DNA of 64,000 nucleotides from Rosenbergiella metrosideri (GTDB lineage Bacteria; Pseudomonadota; Gammaproteobacteria; Enterobacterales; Enterobacteriaceae). The position numbers and the translations under genes were made by a program. The notes under the pieces are model-generated. The model searched no databases, was not told the DNA's origin, and worked only from the letters and a program-made list of their open reading frames with translations. Shown here piece by piece: positions 49,132 through 58,986 of this stretch. Position 1 is the stretch's first letter; each line of letters opens with the position of its first letter. The stretch covers positions 1-64,000 of the forward strand of contig NZ_JALBCV010000012.1 of the NCBI RefSeq assembly GCF_022602565.1, read 5' to 3'.

Positions 49132-49947
49132 TTATTCTGTAGATAGAATTAATCTGGTAAGACCTGCAGCTTCCTCTTCGGGGTATGAAATTACTTTTTC
49201 CCACATAGTCTTAACCAATTCACACGCGATATTTTCTTTTCCTAAGCCTTTGAGAGGCTGTTCAAGAATATTTAAATCATCACCATATTTTACATGTAAA
49301 AATCTAGCGACCAATTTAATATTTTCTTTAGCTTTATTTTTTTCCTTCTCGGTAATAACATGTCTATTTTTAGAATAGGATGACTTCATCATCTCTATAT
49401 CCGTTTCAACTCGTTTTTTTAAAAAATCTTGAGATAGATATTTAAGAGGGTTAATTCCTCCTTTCACTTCTGAGAATAAAAACTTGAAGCACTTATCTGG
49501 ATTAATTATTTGTATTTTTTCAATTTGCTCTATATTTAACCTCATTACCTCGACAACCCAAGGGTTGGTTGCGGACTGCATTCTTTGCTTGTTAATTTTT
49601 AACATCTCTATCTGGATAGCATCAATCATTTCTTGCTCTGAAAGATGTTGTTTGGCTATCGCTATCATCTTATTTTTCAGGTGAGTATAAGTTTGAGGTT
49701 CATATTCTTCTATTACTCGAAAATGTGGTGCTTTTTTGATTGCAGATTCGACACTTGTAATAATTTCACTTTTAGTTGAGCTTTTATTCAAAAGATAAGC
49801 ACCAACATTCCAAAGAGCAATGGTTATTAACAATATAGTCCAGCCCTGAACTTTACTAATCCATCCTTTTTTCCTCAAGAATTCTACAATGATACCAACC
49901 ACTGCTGCGACACATCCCGATACTAATACCTGTGATAAATTCATCAT
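49132..49947 (-). CDS. Hypothetical membrane-anchored protein
   Basis: A 271-residue protein not recognised. Two hydrophobic segments (about residues 4-24 and 35-54) anchor a long, lysine-rich, mostly helical soluble domain. No catalytic motif was seen. The codon use is AT-rich compared with the backbone. It lies downstream of the CDI locus on the same strand, in a zone where extra immunity or effector genes are often found, but no such role can be shown. Confidence 0.6.
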   Translation of the reverse strand: MMNLSQVLVSGCVAAVVGIIVEFLRKKGWISKVQGWTILLITIALWNVGAYLLNKSSTKSEIITSVESAIKKAPHFRVIEEYEPQTYTHLKNKMIAIAKQHLSEQEMIDAIQIEMLKINKQRMQSATNPWVVEVMRLNIEQIEKIQIINPDKCFKFLFSEVKGGINPLKYLSQDFLKKRVETDIEMMKSSYSKNRHVITEKEKNKAKENIKLVARFLHVKYGDDLNILEQPLKGLGKENIACELVKTMWEKVISYPEEEAAGLTRLILSTE

Positions 49948-50023
49948 AAATTCCTTTTACGATCATATTCTATAAAACAATTAATATATTAAGATCTCTT
50001 TCTTATCTATATATTAAGTTACG

Positions 50024-50160
50024 CCCCCATCCGCCGCTGCCTCGAGACCCAGTAATTCACCGATCCCTTTCTCCACAGCTCTATTTCGACATATAGCGAC
50101 CTCAGTACATGTTTTGAAGCTGAGTTATGTCACGGTTGATAGATAGTTATTCTCAACTAC
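50024..50160 (-). pseudogene. Decayed VENN (pre-toxin) module, CdiA remnant
   Basis: Read on the minus strand from 50157, the translation VENNYLSTVT is followed by an in-frame stop and then resumes in the same frame with CTEVAICRNRAVEKGIGE. It matches the start of the intact orphan VENN protein at 50176-50694 (VENNNLSAVA... CAEVATCRNMVVDKGLGA) at both protein and DNA level. The similarity ends near 50024. It is a degraded copy of an orphan CdiA C-terminal module. Confidence 0.8.
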
Positions 50161-50175
50161 ACTGGTAGTGATTGG

Positions 50176-50694
50176 TCACAAATCATCCTCCAAAGCTGCA
50201 TTCACGACTCCTGATGCTTTAAACAACCATTTCAGGGCTCCGGACATAAAAGGTGAGTCTAATGGCGTCACTTCTACTAAAAAATGAGTGTTATCCAATG
50301 GCGGCTCTAAAATAATAGCATTCCACCAAAACCACATTCTTTCGGTCGGCTCTAACCATGATAGCCAACCTGATAGAGTCCAGCGTTCGTCTTGTGCTGC
50401 ATCCTTAAGCTTTTCTTCATCTGATGCGACAGCCAAGCCTTTACCAATCTCACTGGCATACTGATTTATGACAGCATTATCTTTTGCGGTTTCCTGCCGC
50501 ACAAGATCAGCGACATCCAAGTCAATCCCTTGTAAATAACCGTTTTGCAGGAAATAGTTATAAGCTTTATTGGCGACATCACGACCAAATGCACCGAGCC
50601 CTTTGTCCACGACCATGTTTCGACATGTGGCGACTTCAGCACATGCTGTAACACCCAGTCGTGCCACGGCGGATAAATTATTATTCTCAACCAT
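50176..50694 (-). CDS. Orphan VENN-domain protein (displaced CdiA C-terminal module)
   Basis: A 172-residue protein starting MVENNNLSAVARLG, i.e. directly at the VENN motif that marks the junction of CdiA with its variable toxin region. Residues 1-85 resemble the VENN-linked segment with paired cysteines (CAEVATC). The rest, from about DEEKLKDAAQDERW to the acidic end AALEDDL, is Trp-rich (SWLEPTERMWFWW) and looks more like a small soluble immunity protein than a nuclease. The gene may be an orphan toxin or a fusion left after deletion of a toxin domain. It lies 30 bp past the cdiI candidate. There is no secretion leader, so it is not exported by CdiB unless recombined onto cdiA. Confidence 0.68.
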   Translation of the reverse strand: MVENNNLSAVARLGVTACAEVATCRNMVVDKGLGAFGRDVANKAYNYFLQNGYLQGIDLDVADLVRQETAKDNAVINQYASEIGKGLAVASDEEKLKDAAQDERWTLSGWLSWLEPTERMWFWWNAIILEPPLDNTHFLVEVTPLDSPFMSGALKWLFKASGVVNAALEDDL

Positions 50695-50724
50695 AATTCC
50701 GGCGCGAAGGCCGGGATTGTTATG

Positions 50725-50979
50725 CTATCTGCTTCGCTTTTTCCTATAGTGCTGGTAATAGATCCACCAACAGCCTATTGCTATCAACGATCCGGAGAAA
50801 GATGCAGCTATGGTATATTTCCATATATCCGCCCAAACTAGCTCAAATGGAATTTGATACATTAGTAGGATATATACTCTTATAAGAACATATGAAAATA
50901 GAAAAACCATTATCATTGCTATGTTACATGTAATAAATAAGTAGAGAAAAATAATGAACCAAGATTCTTTTTTCATCAT
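50725..50979 (-). CDS. cdiI: Candidate CDI immunity protein (small membrane protein)
   Basis: An 84-residue protein with two strong hydrophobic segments (about residues 7-33 and 52-75) and a basic C-terminal tail. Its start overlaps the cdiA stop (TAATG), the position and coupling expected of cdiI. It is not recognised by sequence. A membrane-embedded immunity protein suits a membrane-acting CdiA toxin, as with CdiI of E. coli EC93, and the cognate CdiA C-terminus here is hydrophobic. The role is inferred from context. Confidence 0.65.
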   Translation of the reverse strand: MMKKESWFIIFLYLFITCNIAMIMVFLFSYVLIRVYILLMYQIPFELVWADIWKYTIAASFSGSLIAIGCWWIYYQHYRKKRSR

Positions 50980-53900
50980 TACTTCTTCCCATTACTATTT
51001 ACGGTCTTACCAAGCTGATCATTGAAGATTTCTGTAGCTGCACTGCCTGATGTATTACCCGCCATACCCGGCACTGGACTAACTGGCATAGGCTTCGATA
51101 TCCCCATGCCAATATCAACCCATTCATAACTCCTCCATCTAGGATTCAATACCTTATCAAGCTGACCCTGAACCACTTTACCAACACCATAACCTAGCCC
51201 CGAAGCCACTCCACTGATTACACCACCTTTTAGTGGATCATCACCTTTAAGATAACTGGAAGTAGCGCCACTAACAGCATTTACACCCATTGTCCCCCAC
51301 AGCCCTGTTCCTACTGTCGCGACTCCGGTCCAGTAGCCCAGAATCACATCATTCGGGCTCACTTCACCGTTAATCAGATAACCTACGCCAGCATTAGCAC
51401 CTGCACCTATCAGGCTGGTCGCCGCCGCCGCCGCGGGCAATAACGGCCAGGTCATCGCAGTCCCCATTGCCGCCACTGCTGCTTCACAGGATATAGGCGT
51501 CCCGCCGCTACAGGCCTCCTTGATAGCTGCTTTTGTTCCCTCTTCGTAATTCGCAACAGTGCCGGGTTTTTGCTTATTAGCTGCCGCAAGCACACTCCCC
51601 AGCGCATTATTCTCAACCGTCACCTTCCCTGCCTGCATCCCTGCTAACGTACTCTCCGTATCGCCCCCGACTAAGCCTGCCGCCAAACCGGCGGCAAGGG
51701 TGGCTAGGGCGCTCACCGTCTGCTTCTGATCCTCGTCAAGCTGATTAGCCTCTAGGCCATAAACTTGGCTGGCGATAATCCCCACGAGCTCTGCACTGGT
51801 GGCCCCGGCCGCCATGGCTAAAGGATCCTTACCCTGGGCCGCGGCCAGCGCCGCGTTCACCGTCGCATGGGCTAATTGCTTACCAAAGGTATCGAGTTCA
51901 CTGTGGCCAATAACGTTCGCAATATAGGGTGCGGCGCCGCCCGCTAACACGGTGCCAATATCTCCACCAGCAAGGCCCTGCACCGCCGCGGTCGCCGCTT
52001 GGATAGCTCGCTGAACGCTGCCGCCGACACCGAGGCCCGAGTCGTTTATCGCCTGCTGATAAAATTGCTGATAGACGGACTCTACCCATTTACGCTCATC
52101 GAGTTGTTGATCGGGATGCTGCTCAAGCCACTGCGCTTTGATCTCTTCCTGCTGCGCGGGGGTGAGCTGGGCAATTTTCTCTTTCGCCGTTTTTGCTGCC
52201 GACAGTTTGCCCTGCGTCTCGGCGATATTCGCCGCTTGTGCACCAATACTGCTAATCAATTGCGCTTCGCGTAGGCGGTTTTGCTCCTTTTCCTTGTCGA
52301 ATATCGGGCTAAGTGTCTGGTGAGCATGTTCAACATCGCGACTTAACGAGGATAAAGAGTGTGATTGCTCAGTCAAGTCACGTACCACAAGCGTTCCTTG
52401 GCTTATCGCTGAATGGGTGACCGACTCAGCACTCCCGGAGCCCTGTGCCCCTGACAGTAAAGAGGTCGCGGCGTCCTTAATTAATTGCCCTACTGGGTCG
52501 CCCCCCGAACTCATGCCGACACTTTGGTGCTCAACCTTATACTGCGCATGATTACGAATATCCGTAAACCCAAGTGTGCCGGTATCTAGACGATTATTCT
52601 GTGCGGCGGCGGTCGAGCCGATGACCGCCCCCTGTAGTTGGGTATGATGACCGACCTCAATCTTAAACCCGCCCTGCCCGGCAAAAATCCCTGTTTGCTC
52701 CTGTACCGAGGCGTAAGTATTGTCGATTTTATCGCGCGAGAGGTTGAGCGAGAAAGCACCACCGCCCATACTTGCACTCCCCCCTACGCTGGCACCGTTC
52801 TGCATCAAGGCGTAATCATCGGTATCTTGCTCGCTGGTCAGGGTAAGGTCACGCCCTACCGTCATCTCAACCGTCTTACCACTTGCCTGCGCGCCGGTGA
52901 GATGAGCATCTCGGCCACTGACGATACTTAGCGTTTCCCCGGCATTCAGGGTCGTTTCGCTATGGGAGAGGGTATTCCCCTTTTCGTGGCCCTTCGCCGT
53001 ATTAAGGCTGGCACTGACAGAAATTCCATCAGCTCCACTGCCAAAGTTAAACCCAATACCCAAAGAGCCGCCCTGACTGCTATGTTTTCCGCTGACTTGC
53101 TGGCGATCTGCCACCGACTCTAGCAGCACATCGTTTGTCGCCTTGAGGCTGATATTCTGCCCCGCTTGGACGCGGCTGCCTACCATGCGGATGTCGCCGT
53201 CATCGGCGGTAATAGTAAGATTATTACCGGCTGTCAGTTGACTGGCTTGATGTTGCTGCGTTGCATGAGTCTGGGTTGAGGTCGATGATTGGCTTCCCCA
53301 GGAGAGGTTAATCCCCGCCATGGTTCCCGCGGGCTCCGAACTCAATCCGTTAGCCTGTACCGCTTGGTAAGCTTGGACCCCGGTCAAGGCCGACTGTACG
53401 CCTTTTAAGGCCGCTAAACGCCCAGAGTCCTCCTCGCCTACGGAGGTCGCTTGGCTAATGGCTTGATTGACTAACGCCCCGACGCTACCGGAGAGCGCCA
53501 AGGTGAAGCCACTGCTTTTTTGCTCAGAAAAGTGGCTCTGGCTGCTATGCTGTTCGCTGGCCGAGATTGTCACCTCTTTGGCAGCTAAATGGATATCGCG
53601 TTTTGCCAACAGTTCGGCGCCGGTCAGGGTCAGCCCCGATCCCGCCGTCATCGTCACGCTGCCTTCGCTGCTGCCCACTAAGCTGCCAAGATGGCTTACC
53701 GAACGACCTTCATCCGTTAAGCGTTGGGTCTGTTGACCATAACTGAACCCAATTCCACCGGTGCCCGATAGACCCTTACGTTTTTGTTCGTAACGATGGA
53801 CCTCTTGGCGACTGTTCTCTGCTTGGGTCAAGCTCAGGGCATTACCGGCTTGTACAACCACCTGCTGCGCCCCAATGGCGCGACTGCCGACTAAGCTCAG

Positions 53901-56900
53901 ATCATGTCCCGCCTGCAGGTGGACCTGCTCTCCTTCCACTACACTGCTTAATGCCTGTATCGTCGAGACGCTATCATGGCGCGTCTGCGTTTTACTGGAT
54001 AACCACCCGGCGCTACGTTGCTGACTATTCTCTGTCACCGACTGTTGCGACTGACCACTTTTCAGCGTGAGATCACGCCCCGCCGTCAGACTTAGGGTAT
54101 CCCCCGCACTCACCTTTGCCGCCTGCAGGCTGATATCGCGTCCCGCGAGTAAGGTTATCTGTCCCTTCCCCTCAATATGGCTACCCAACGCGCTCGTCTC
54201 GGTAACACGTCGATCGTTGCCTTTCCCCCAGTCTAACGACTCATGGCTTGCGGTGGTCACAGTGGTCAGTTGCAGATCATTACCTGCCGATAACTGCGTA
54301 TGGCTACCTTGCCCCTTATTTTCGACCAAACTGCCTGCCAGCAGGAGGTCGTTCTGGGCGTGTAAGGTTAAGCTTCCGCCGTCGTTTTGCACAAAAATGG
54401 AGGCAGGACGGTCACGCCAGCGATTCTCCCCCTCTTCCGCCATCACCGTTTGACTGGTGATATTCCGTCCTGCTAACAGCGAGAGACTCTGCTCGGCTTG
54501 CAGTCGCCCTCCCAGCTGAGTGATATCGCGCATTGCCGTCAATGCCACCTCACGACCAAGGAGATCGCCGAGATGAGTAATATTTTCAGCCTTGATCTGC
54601 ACTGATTCGCGGCCAACCAAAGTGCCACTATTCACCAGATCGCCCGTGAGCTGTAATTGCGTCTGCCGAGCAGAGAGCAACCCACCTTGGCGAGTGACAT
54701 CGCCGCTTTGGACCTGTGCGTAGACTTGAGGCACTAACACCTTATGCCGGGAGCCATCGGCGAGAGTGACCTCTTGCTGAACCAGCCACACCATATCGCT
54801 GGTCAGTTGCGCTATCTGCTCAGCGGTTAAGGCAATCCCCGGGGTGAGGTGAAAGCGTTGAGCAAAGGCGATCCCGGCATCCAGTAACGCTCTGTATTGC
54901 TGCTCATCGTTATCAAATCCTTGTAAAAAACGGCTTCCGGTTAAGGCTGTTATCTGTTCACGTACCAAGGCTTGCTCATAAAAACCATCGCCCAACCGCT
55001 TAGTCAGTCGTCCCTCCGTCCACGAGAGTTGATCGAATATCCGGTCACTGCTGAGAAACTGTGCTAACTGAGTAAAGCGGGGGTCGGTTTCGATTAAGAA
55101 CGGTACATCAGTCGCTGGCCGTAGCTGATAGAGGGCATTATCCGGTATCGCTACGTTCGCTGGCACAAACTGAATCACCTTTCCTGTTTCGCTTACGACG
55201 CGGTTAATCGCCTGATGGGCATCAGGCTGTTGCAGGCTATTGCTATCGAGGGCGCTTGCGGCCGCCACCTCGGTGGTCACCACCTGCGAGGTTCGTCCCG
55301 TCATTGTCTGTCCAGTGCCATGCCCGCTGCGGTATTCTTGCCAACGCAGCTGCTGAAAATCGATCGTCGTTGTGGTGGGCTGAGGGACGTAACCGCTCGT
55401 GCGCTTGCCTTGACTGGTGACGGTGCCGCCGATAGGTCTATCCTTTTTCTCCGCATACCACCGGGTGACCGTGCCAATATCGGTGGTGATCCGCTCACCC
55501 CAGGTCACGAGATTGTTAAGCGAACCGATAACTCCCAGTAATTTTCCGCCCGCGACCACGATACTGTCTTGGTTGGTCACCTGTTGACTGTTGAGCGTTA
55601 AATCCCCCCCTGCAATGATTTTTCCGGGGTCGCTTTTTACAATCTGTGTTTCCAGTACAGTACGCTGATAGCGATACTCGTAAAAATCCTCACCCTGTGT
55701 GCCGTCCGGCATTTTTGCCGTATGGACTCCGTACTTATTTTTATAGCGGGTATCCACCTCCTGCCAATCATAGCGCTGTATCGAGCCGCTGAGTGCCGCC
55801 TCATGGTGTGTCGTATTTTCTACCTCGACTAAGGCCGTGGTTAAGGTCTCGTTATGATTAGTAATAAGCTGGCTATTGAGTGTCATTGCCCCTAATGCCT
55901 CGAGGGTGGCACTGGTGTTATGTAATTCTGCGGCTTGGCCTTGTGCACGTCGTTGTGCATCGAGTGTAGCCCCGACCACTAACTCTCCGACGCTAAAAAT
56001 AATACTGTTTGCCAGATTATTTAGGCTAGGTGTGGCGATTGACAGGTGCTGACGGGCCGCAGTAATCGGTGATAGGCCAGCCTCTTGCCGCTGGGTAAAG
56101 GCCTGAGTCTCTATCGCCAAATGATCACCATAGAGTCGCCCTCCCGCGAGATTATCGAGCTGTCCCGCGTGGATAAGTGTCTCCCCGCCATCAATCAGCC
56201 CCTGATTAAGCAGGGTATTTTGTACCTGAAGAGTGGTTTGACTGGCGTTGATCTCACCGTTGTGCTGGTTGGTCAGCGTAGGCAGGCGTAGGGTCATCAA
56301 GCCGCCCGCGCTCAATAGCCCTTGGTTATCGAGACCTTGTTTAAACGATGCAGTAATGTCCCCCTTCGCGAGTATCCGCCCACGATGGAGAAAGCGCTTA
56401 TCGAAGCTAAGCTGCATTGCATGGTGAGAGAGCAGCTCGCCCACCCCGCTGAGCGCCGCAGCGTGGATCGCTAAATACTGGTCAGCGACTAAAGTTCCCC
56501 CCTGGTTATCGACTATCGTGTCTGACGTCCCCTGTACCAACAGCTGCTGCCCAGCACTGAGCAGTCCCGAGGGGTTAATCAGGTCTTTATCGATCCTCAG
56601 GACTAAGTCGCCTTGACTACGTACTGTGCCCCCCGAATTATCAAGACTCTGGCTATGCAGCGTAACCGACTCTCCTTCAATGCCCTGTTGACCAGGCTTC
56701 TCGCCACGATTAGTCAGAGCTGCCGCCGTCAGCGTCATCGCTTGGCCGCTGCGCAGCCATCCCTGACTGTTGTCGAGCTGTCCCGTAACACTTAGCTGTG
56801 CATCGCCAAAGGCTTGGATCGATCCTTGGTGGTTGGTCAATTGCCCAGCGTCGAGTTGCAGGCGGTTACCCGCTGCTAACTGCCCCGCGGTATTATCGAA

Positions 56901-58976
56901 CTCTTGACCTGTGGTCTGTAAGGTAACATCGGCTTTACCGGCAATGCGCCCGTGTAAATTGATGAGTGCGCCACTCTCGAGCGCTATCCCCTTACCCGCA
57001 AGCAGTTCACCTTGCGTATTATCGAGTCGAGAGCCCTGCGTAGTCAGGATGAGAGTTTGATCTGCCTGGATCAGGCCCTGGGTATTGCTGATGCTGGTCG
57101 TTTTGACTGTAAGATCTGCGCCACTGAGCAGCGTGCCAGCCTGATTAGTCAAGGCCGCCGTGGTGAGCTGTGCCGCGTCGCGTGAAGCGATTAGCCCTTG
57201 CTGATTATCCAATGCGTCGCCACTCAGCGTTAACCTGCCTTGGCTGATAATGCCACCACTTTTCAACGTCTCTCTGTTGGTGATTCTGCCCTGTTTGGCG
57301 GTAATCGCCAGCGACTCGCCCGCTTGAATCAATCCGCGATCGTTATCCAGTCCTTGGCTCGTCAATGCTAACTGTTTACTGGCGCTGATTACCCCCTGTT
57401 GATTATTAAGGGGCGATGAAGCGGTATTGATCGCAATCTCCGCAGCGCTGATCTGCCCTTGCTGATTGTTAAATTGTGAGCCCGTCAGCGTTAAGCGCTG
57501 GCTCTGCGTAATAAGGCGGCCTTGATGATTATCCATCCCTTCTTGCAGGGAGAGCGTTAAGGCTTGCTCGCCGCGATGCTGCAGGGTGCCAGCACGATTA
57601 GAGAGACCTGTTGCGTTAATAGAGAGTGTTTCCGCACTCAGATGCCCCGCATCGTTATTAAGCTGTTGCGCACTATCGACCTTAATGTGTTGCGCCACGA
57701 CGACGGCTTTTCGGGTATCGATATTCCCCTGACTGGCCATCAACTCGACGCGGTTGGCATGGGTCTGACTGCTATCGGCGGTAATCTGTGATGCCTTAAC
57801 GACCACGCTCTCTTTGGCCCGGTTATCCCCGCTGAGCGTTATCGCGCCGTCGCTAGACAGCAATAGACTACCGGTTTGGCTCGCTTGCCCGTCTCGCGTA
57901 ATCCCTGCGGCGAGGGAGCCATCGCTCGATAATTTCCCTGCGGAAGTGATCTGAATATGCTGGCTCGCTTGCAGGTGCCCCCGGTGAGTGAGCGTGCCTT
58001 GGGAGCTGATCACGACGTCCCCCGCAGCTGCACCTATCGTCCCAGCATTATGGACGCCGACACCCGCCTCAGTCCCCCGTAACATAATTTTATTGGCATA
58101 CATGCCGCCCAGCTGAGAGACATCTATCGCGAACTGAGGACGCTCACTCACCTCCCCAGTCTGCACCCTAACCTCGCCATTGCGGGCATCGATCGTGTTC
58201 AGCCCGGTGGTGATCGATAGGGCTTTAGCCTGCAACGCGGCATTAATTTTTACGGCTCGGGCCAGTAGTTCCGTGCTGTCTTGGCGGGTACTGTCCATTC
58301 CCTTGCCCTCGATGCGGATCATCCCCTGTTGCACTCTATAATGACTGACTTGGCCATCGGTTAAATGGGTTTGCCCGGTGGTCAAGGTAGTGCGATTGGC
58401 ATTAATAAAGCCGCAACCATCACAGCTGATCCCGGCGGGGTTAGCAATAATGATATCGGCTTGACGGCCAGCGACCTCTAGCATGCCATTGAGTAAGGAG
58501 GGATCACGGCTATTCACCTCATTGAGAATGACTTTCGCTTCCCCTTTAGCCAGCCAAGGATTGGCGGCCACCTGCCCGGCGAGCTGAGTCTGGCTAGTGG
58601 TACGGCCATTATTCAAAATCGCTCCCCGCTGCTCGATATCAAACTGCGTATACTTATTGTGTGAAACCCCTGCAGCACTCGGGGCTTGAATATTGATCTG
58701 CTCGATACCATTTGCCGTCTGCAAGAGGGTGGGCTGCTGGTGTCCAGAGGCCTGCGAGTCGGCGATCACTTTTGCCTGAACAGGAAAACTGATACAGCCT
58801 ATGGCCAACAATCCCCCTAGGCAGAGTCGAGTCAGGCGAAACGCCCGCGAAGAGGCGGTGCGACTGTCGGGGGCACAAGGTGCAGTCAGGGCATAAGCCG
58901 ATACGGTAATATCGGCGACCACCATCGCCATGCCCCGAGCGGGGTTGTACACAATACGGTAGCGATTTTTATTCAT
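50979..58976 (-). CDS. cdiA: CdiA-type contact-dependent inhibition toxin/filamentous haemagglutinin
   Basis: A 2665-residue two-partner secretion exoprotein. An extended signal peptide (ESPR, MNKNRYRIVYN) leads to cleavage after about residue 68. The TPS domain (about 70-260) carries NEVNSRDPSLLNG and IIANPAGISCDGCGF. FHA-1 haemagglutinin repeats run to about 1000, a receptor-binding-type region with LGDGFYEQ and DMVWLVQQEVTL is near 1270-1430, and FHA-2 repeats reach about 2000. The pre-toxin domain ends in VENN at about residue 2454. The last 210 residues are the variable toxin: Ala/Gly-rich hydrophobic segments, then NPRWRSYEWVDIGMGIS. It shows no nuclease motif and may act on membranes. 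It is exported by CdiB encoded 10 bp upstream. Confidence 0.92.
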   Translation of the reverse strand: MNKNRYRIVYNPARGMAMVVADITVSAYALTAPCAPDSRTASSRAFRLTRLCLGGLLAIGCISFPVQAKVIADSQASGHQQPTLLQTANGIEQINIQAPSAAGVSHNKYTQFDIEQRGAILNNGRTTSQTQLAGQVAANPWLAKGEAKVILNEVNSRDPSLLNGMLEVAGRQADIIIANPAGISCDGCGFINANRTTLTTGQTHLTDGQVSHYRVQQGMIRIEGKGMDSTRQDSTELLARAVKINAALQAKALSITTGLNTIDARNGEVRVQTGEVSERPQFAIDVSQLGGMYANKIMLRGTEAGVGVHNAGTIGAAAGDVVISSQGTLTHRGHLQASQHIQITSAGKLSSDGSLAAGITRDGQASQTGSLLLSSDGAITLSGDNRAKESVVVKASQITADSSQTHANRVELMASQGNIDTRKAVVVAQHIKVDSAQQLNNDAGHLSAETLSINATGLSNRAGTLQHRGEQALTLSLQEGMDNHQGRLITQSQRLTLTGSQFNNQQGQISAAEIAINTASSPLNNQQGVISASKQLALTSQGLDNDRGLIQAGESLAITAKQGRITNRETLKSGGIISQGRLTLSGDALDNQQGLIASRDAAQLTTAALTNQAGTLLSGADLTVKTTSISNTQGLIQADQTLILTTQGSRLDNTQGELLAGKGIALESGALINLHGRIAGKADVTLQTTGQEFDNTAGQLAAGNRLQLDAGQLTNHQGSIQAFGDAQLSVTGQLDNSQGWLRSGQAMTLTAAALTNRGEKPGQQGIEGESVTLHSQSLDNSGGTVRSQGDLVLRIDKDLINPSGLLSAGQQLLVQGTSDTIVDNQGGTLVADQYLAIHAAALSGVGELLSHHAMQLSFDKRFLHRGRILAKGDITASFKQGLDNQGLLSAGGLMTLRLPTLTNQHNGEINASQTTLQVQNTLLNQGLIDGGETLIHAGQLDNLAGGRLYGDHLAIETQAFTQRQEAGLSPITAARQHLSIATPSLNNLANSIIFSVGELVVGATLDAQRRAQGQAAELHNTSATLEALGAMTLNSQLITNHNETLTTALVEVENTTHHEAALSGSIQRYDWQEVDTRYKNKYGVHTAKMPDGTQGEDFYEYRYQRTVLETQIVKSDPGKIIAGGDLTLNSQQVTNQDSIVVAGGKLLGVIGSLNNLVTWGERITTDIGTVTRWYAEKKDRPIGGTVTSQGKRTSGYVPQPTTTTIDFQQLRWQEYRSGHGTGQTMTGRTSQVVTTEVAAASALDSNSLQQPDAHQAINRVVSETGKVIQFVPANVAIPDNALYQLRPATDVPFLIETDPRFTQLAQFLSSDRIFDQLSWTEGRLTKRLGDGFYEQALVREQITALTGSRFLQGFDNDEQQYRALLDAGIAFAQRFHLTPGIALTAEQIAQLTSDMVWLVQQEVTLADGSRHKVLVPQVYAQVQSGDVTRQGGLLSARQTQLQLTGDLVNSGTLVGRESVQIKAENITHLGDLLGREVALTAMRDITQLGGRLQAEQSLSLLAGRNITSQTVMAEEGENRWRDRPASIFVQNDGGSLTLHAQNDLLLAGSLVENKGQGSHTQLSAGNDLQLTTVTTASHESLDWGKGNDRRVTETSALGSHIEGKGQITLLAGRDISLQAAKVSAGDTLSLTAGRDLTLKSGQSQQSVTENSQQRSAGWLSSKTQTRHDSVSTIQALSSVVEGEQVHLQAGHDLSLVGSRAIGAQQVVVQAGNALSLTQAENSRQEVHRYEQKRKGLSGTGGIGFSYGQQTQRLTDEGRSVSHLGSLVGSSEGSVTMTAGSGLTLTGAELLAKRDIHLAAKEVTISASEQHSSQSHFSEQKSSGFTLALSGSVGALVNQAISQATSVGEEDSGRLAALKGVQSALTGVQAYQAVQANGLSSEPAGTMAGINLSWGSQSSTSTQTHATQQHQASQLTAGNNLTITADDGDIRMVGSRVQAGQNISLKATNDVLLESVADRQQVSGKHSSQGGSLGIGFNFGSGADGISVSASLNTAKGHEKGNTLSHSETTLNAGETLSIVSGRDAHLTGAQASGKTVEMTVGRDLTLTSEQDTDDYALMQNGASVGGSASMGGGAFSLNLSRDKIDNTYASVQEQTGIFAGQGGFKIEVGHHTQLQGAVIGSTAAAQNNRLDTGTLGFTDIRNHAQYKVEHQSVGMSSGGDPVGQLIKDAATSLLSGAQGSGSAESVTHSAISQGTLVVRDLTEQSHSLSSLSRDVEHAHQTLSPIFDKEKEQNRLREAQLISSIGAQAANIAETQGKLSAAKTAKEKIAQLTPAQQEEIKAQWLEQHPDQQLDERKWVESVYQQFYQQAINDSGLGVGGSVQRAIQAATAAVQGLAGGDIGTVLAGGAAPYIANVIGHSELDTFGKQLAHATVNAALAAAQGKDPLAMAAGATSAELVGIIASQVYGLEANQLDEDQKQTVSALATLAAGLAAGLVGGDTESTLAGMQAGKVTVENNALGSVLAAANKQKPGTVANYEEGTKAAIKEACSGGTPISCEAAVAAMGTAMTWPLLPAAAAATSLIGAGANAGVGYLINGEVSPNDVILGYWTGVATVGTGLWGTMGVNAVSGATSSYLKGDDPLKGGVISGVASGLGYGVGKVVQGQLDKVLNPRWRSYEWVDIGMGISKPMPVSPVPGMAGNTSGSAATEIFNDQLGKTVNSNGKK

Positions 58977-58986
58977 CCTTGAATCC

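Noticed and set aside
50979-58976. CRISPR or tandem repeats in the large cdiA gene
   Set aside because: The periodicity comes from degenerate haemagglutinin protein repeats, not from identical DNA repeats with spacers.
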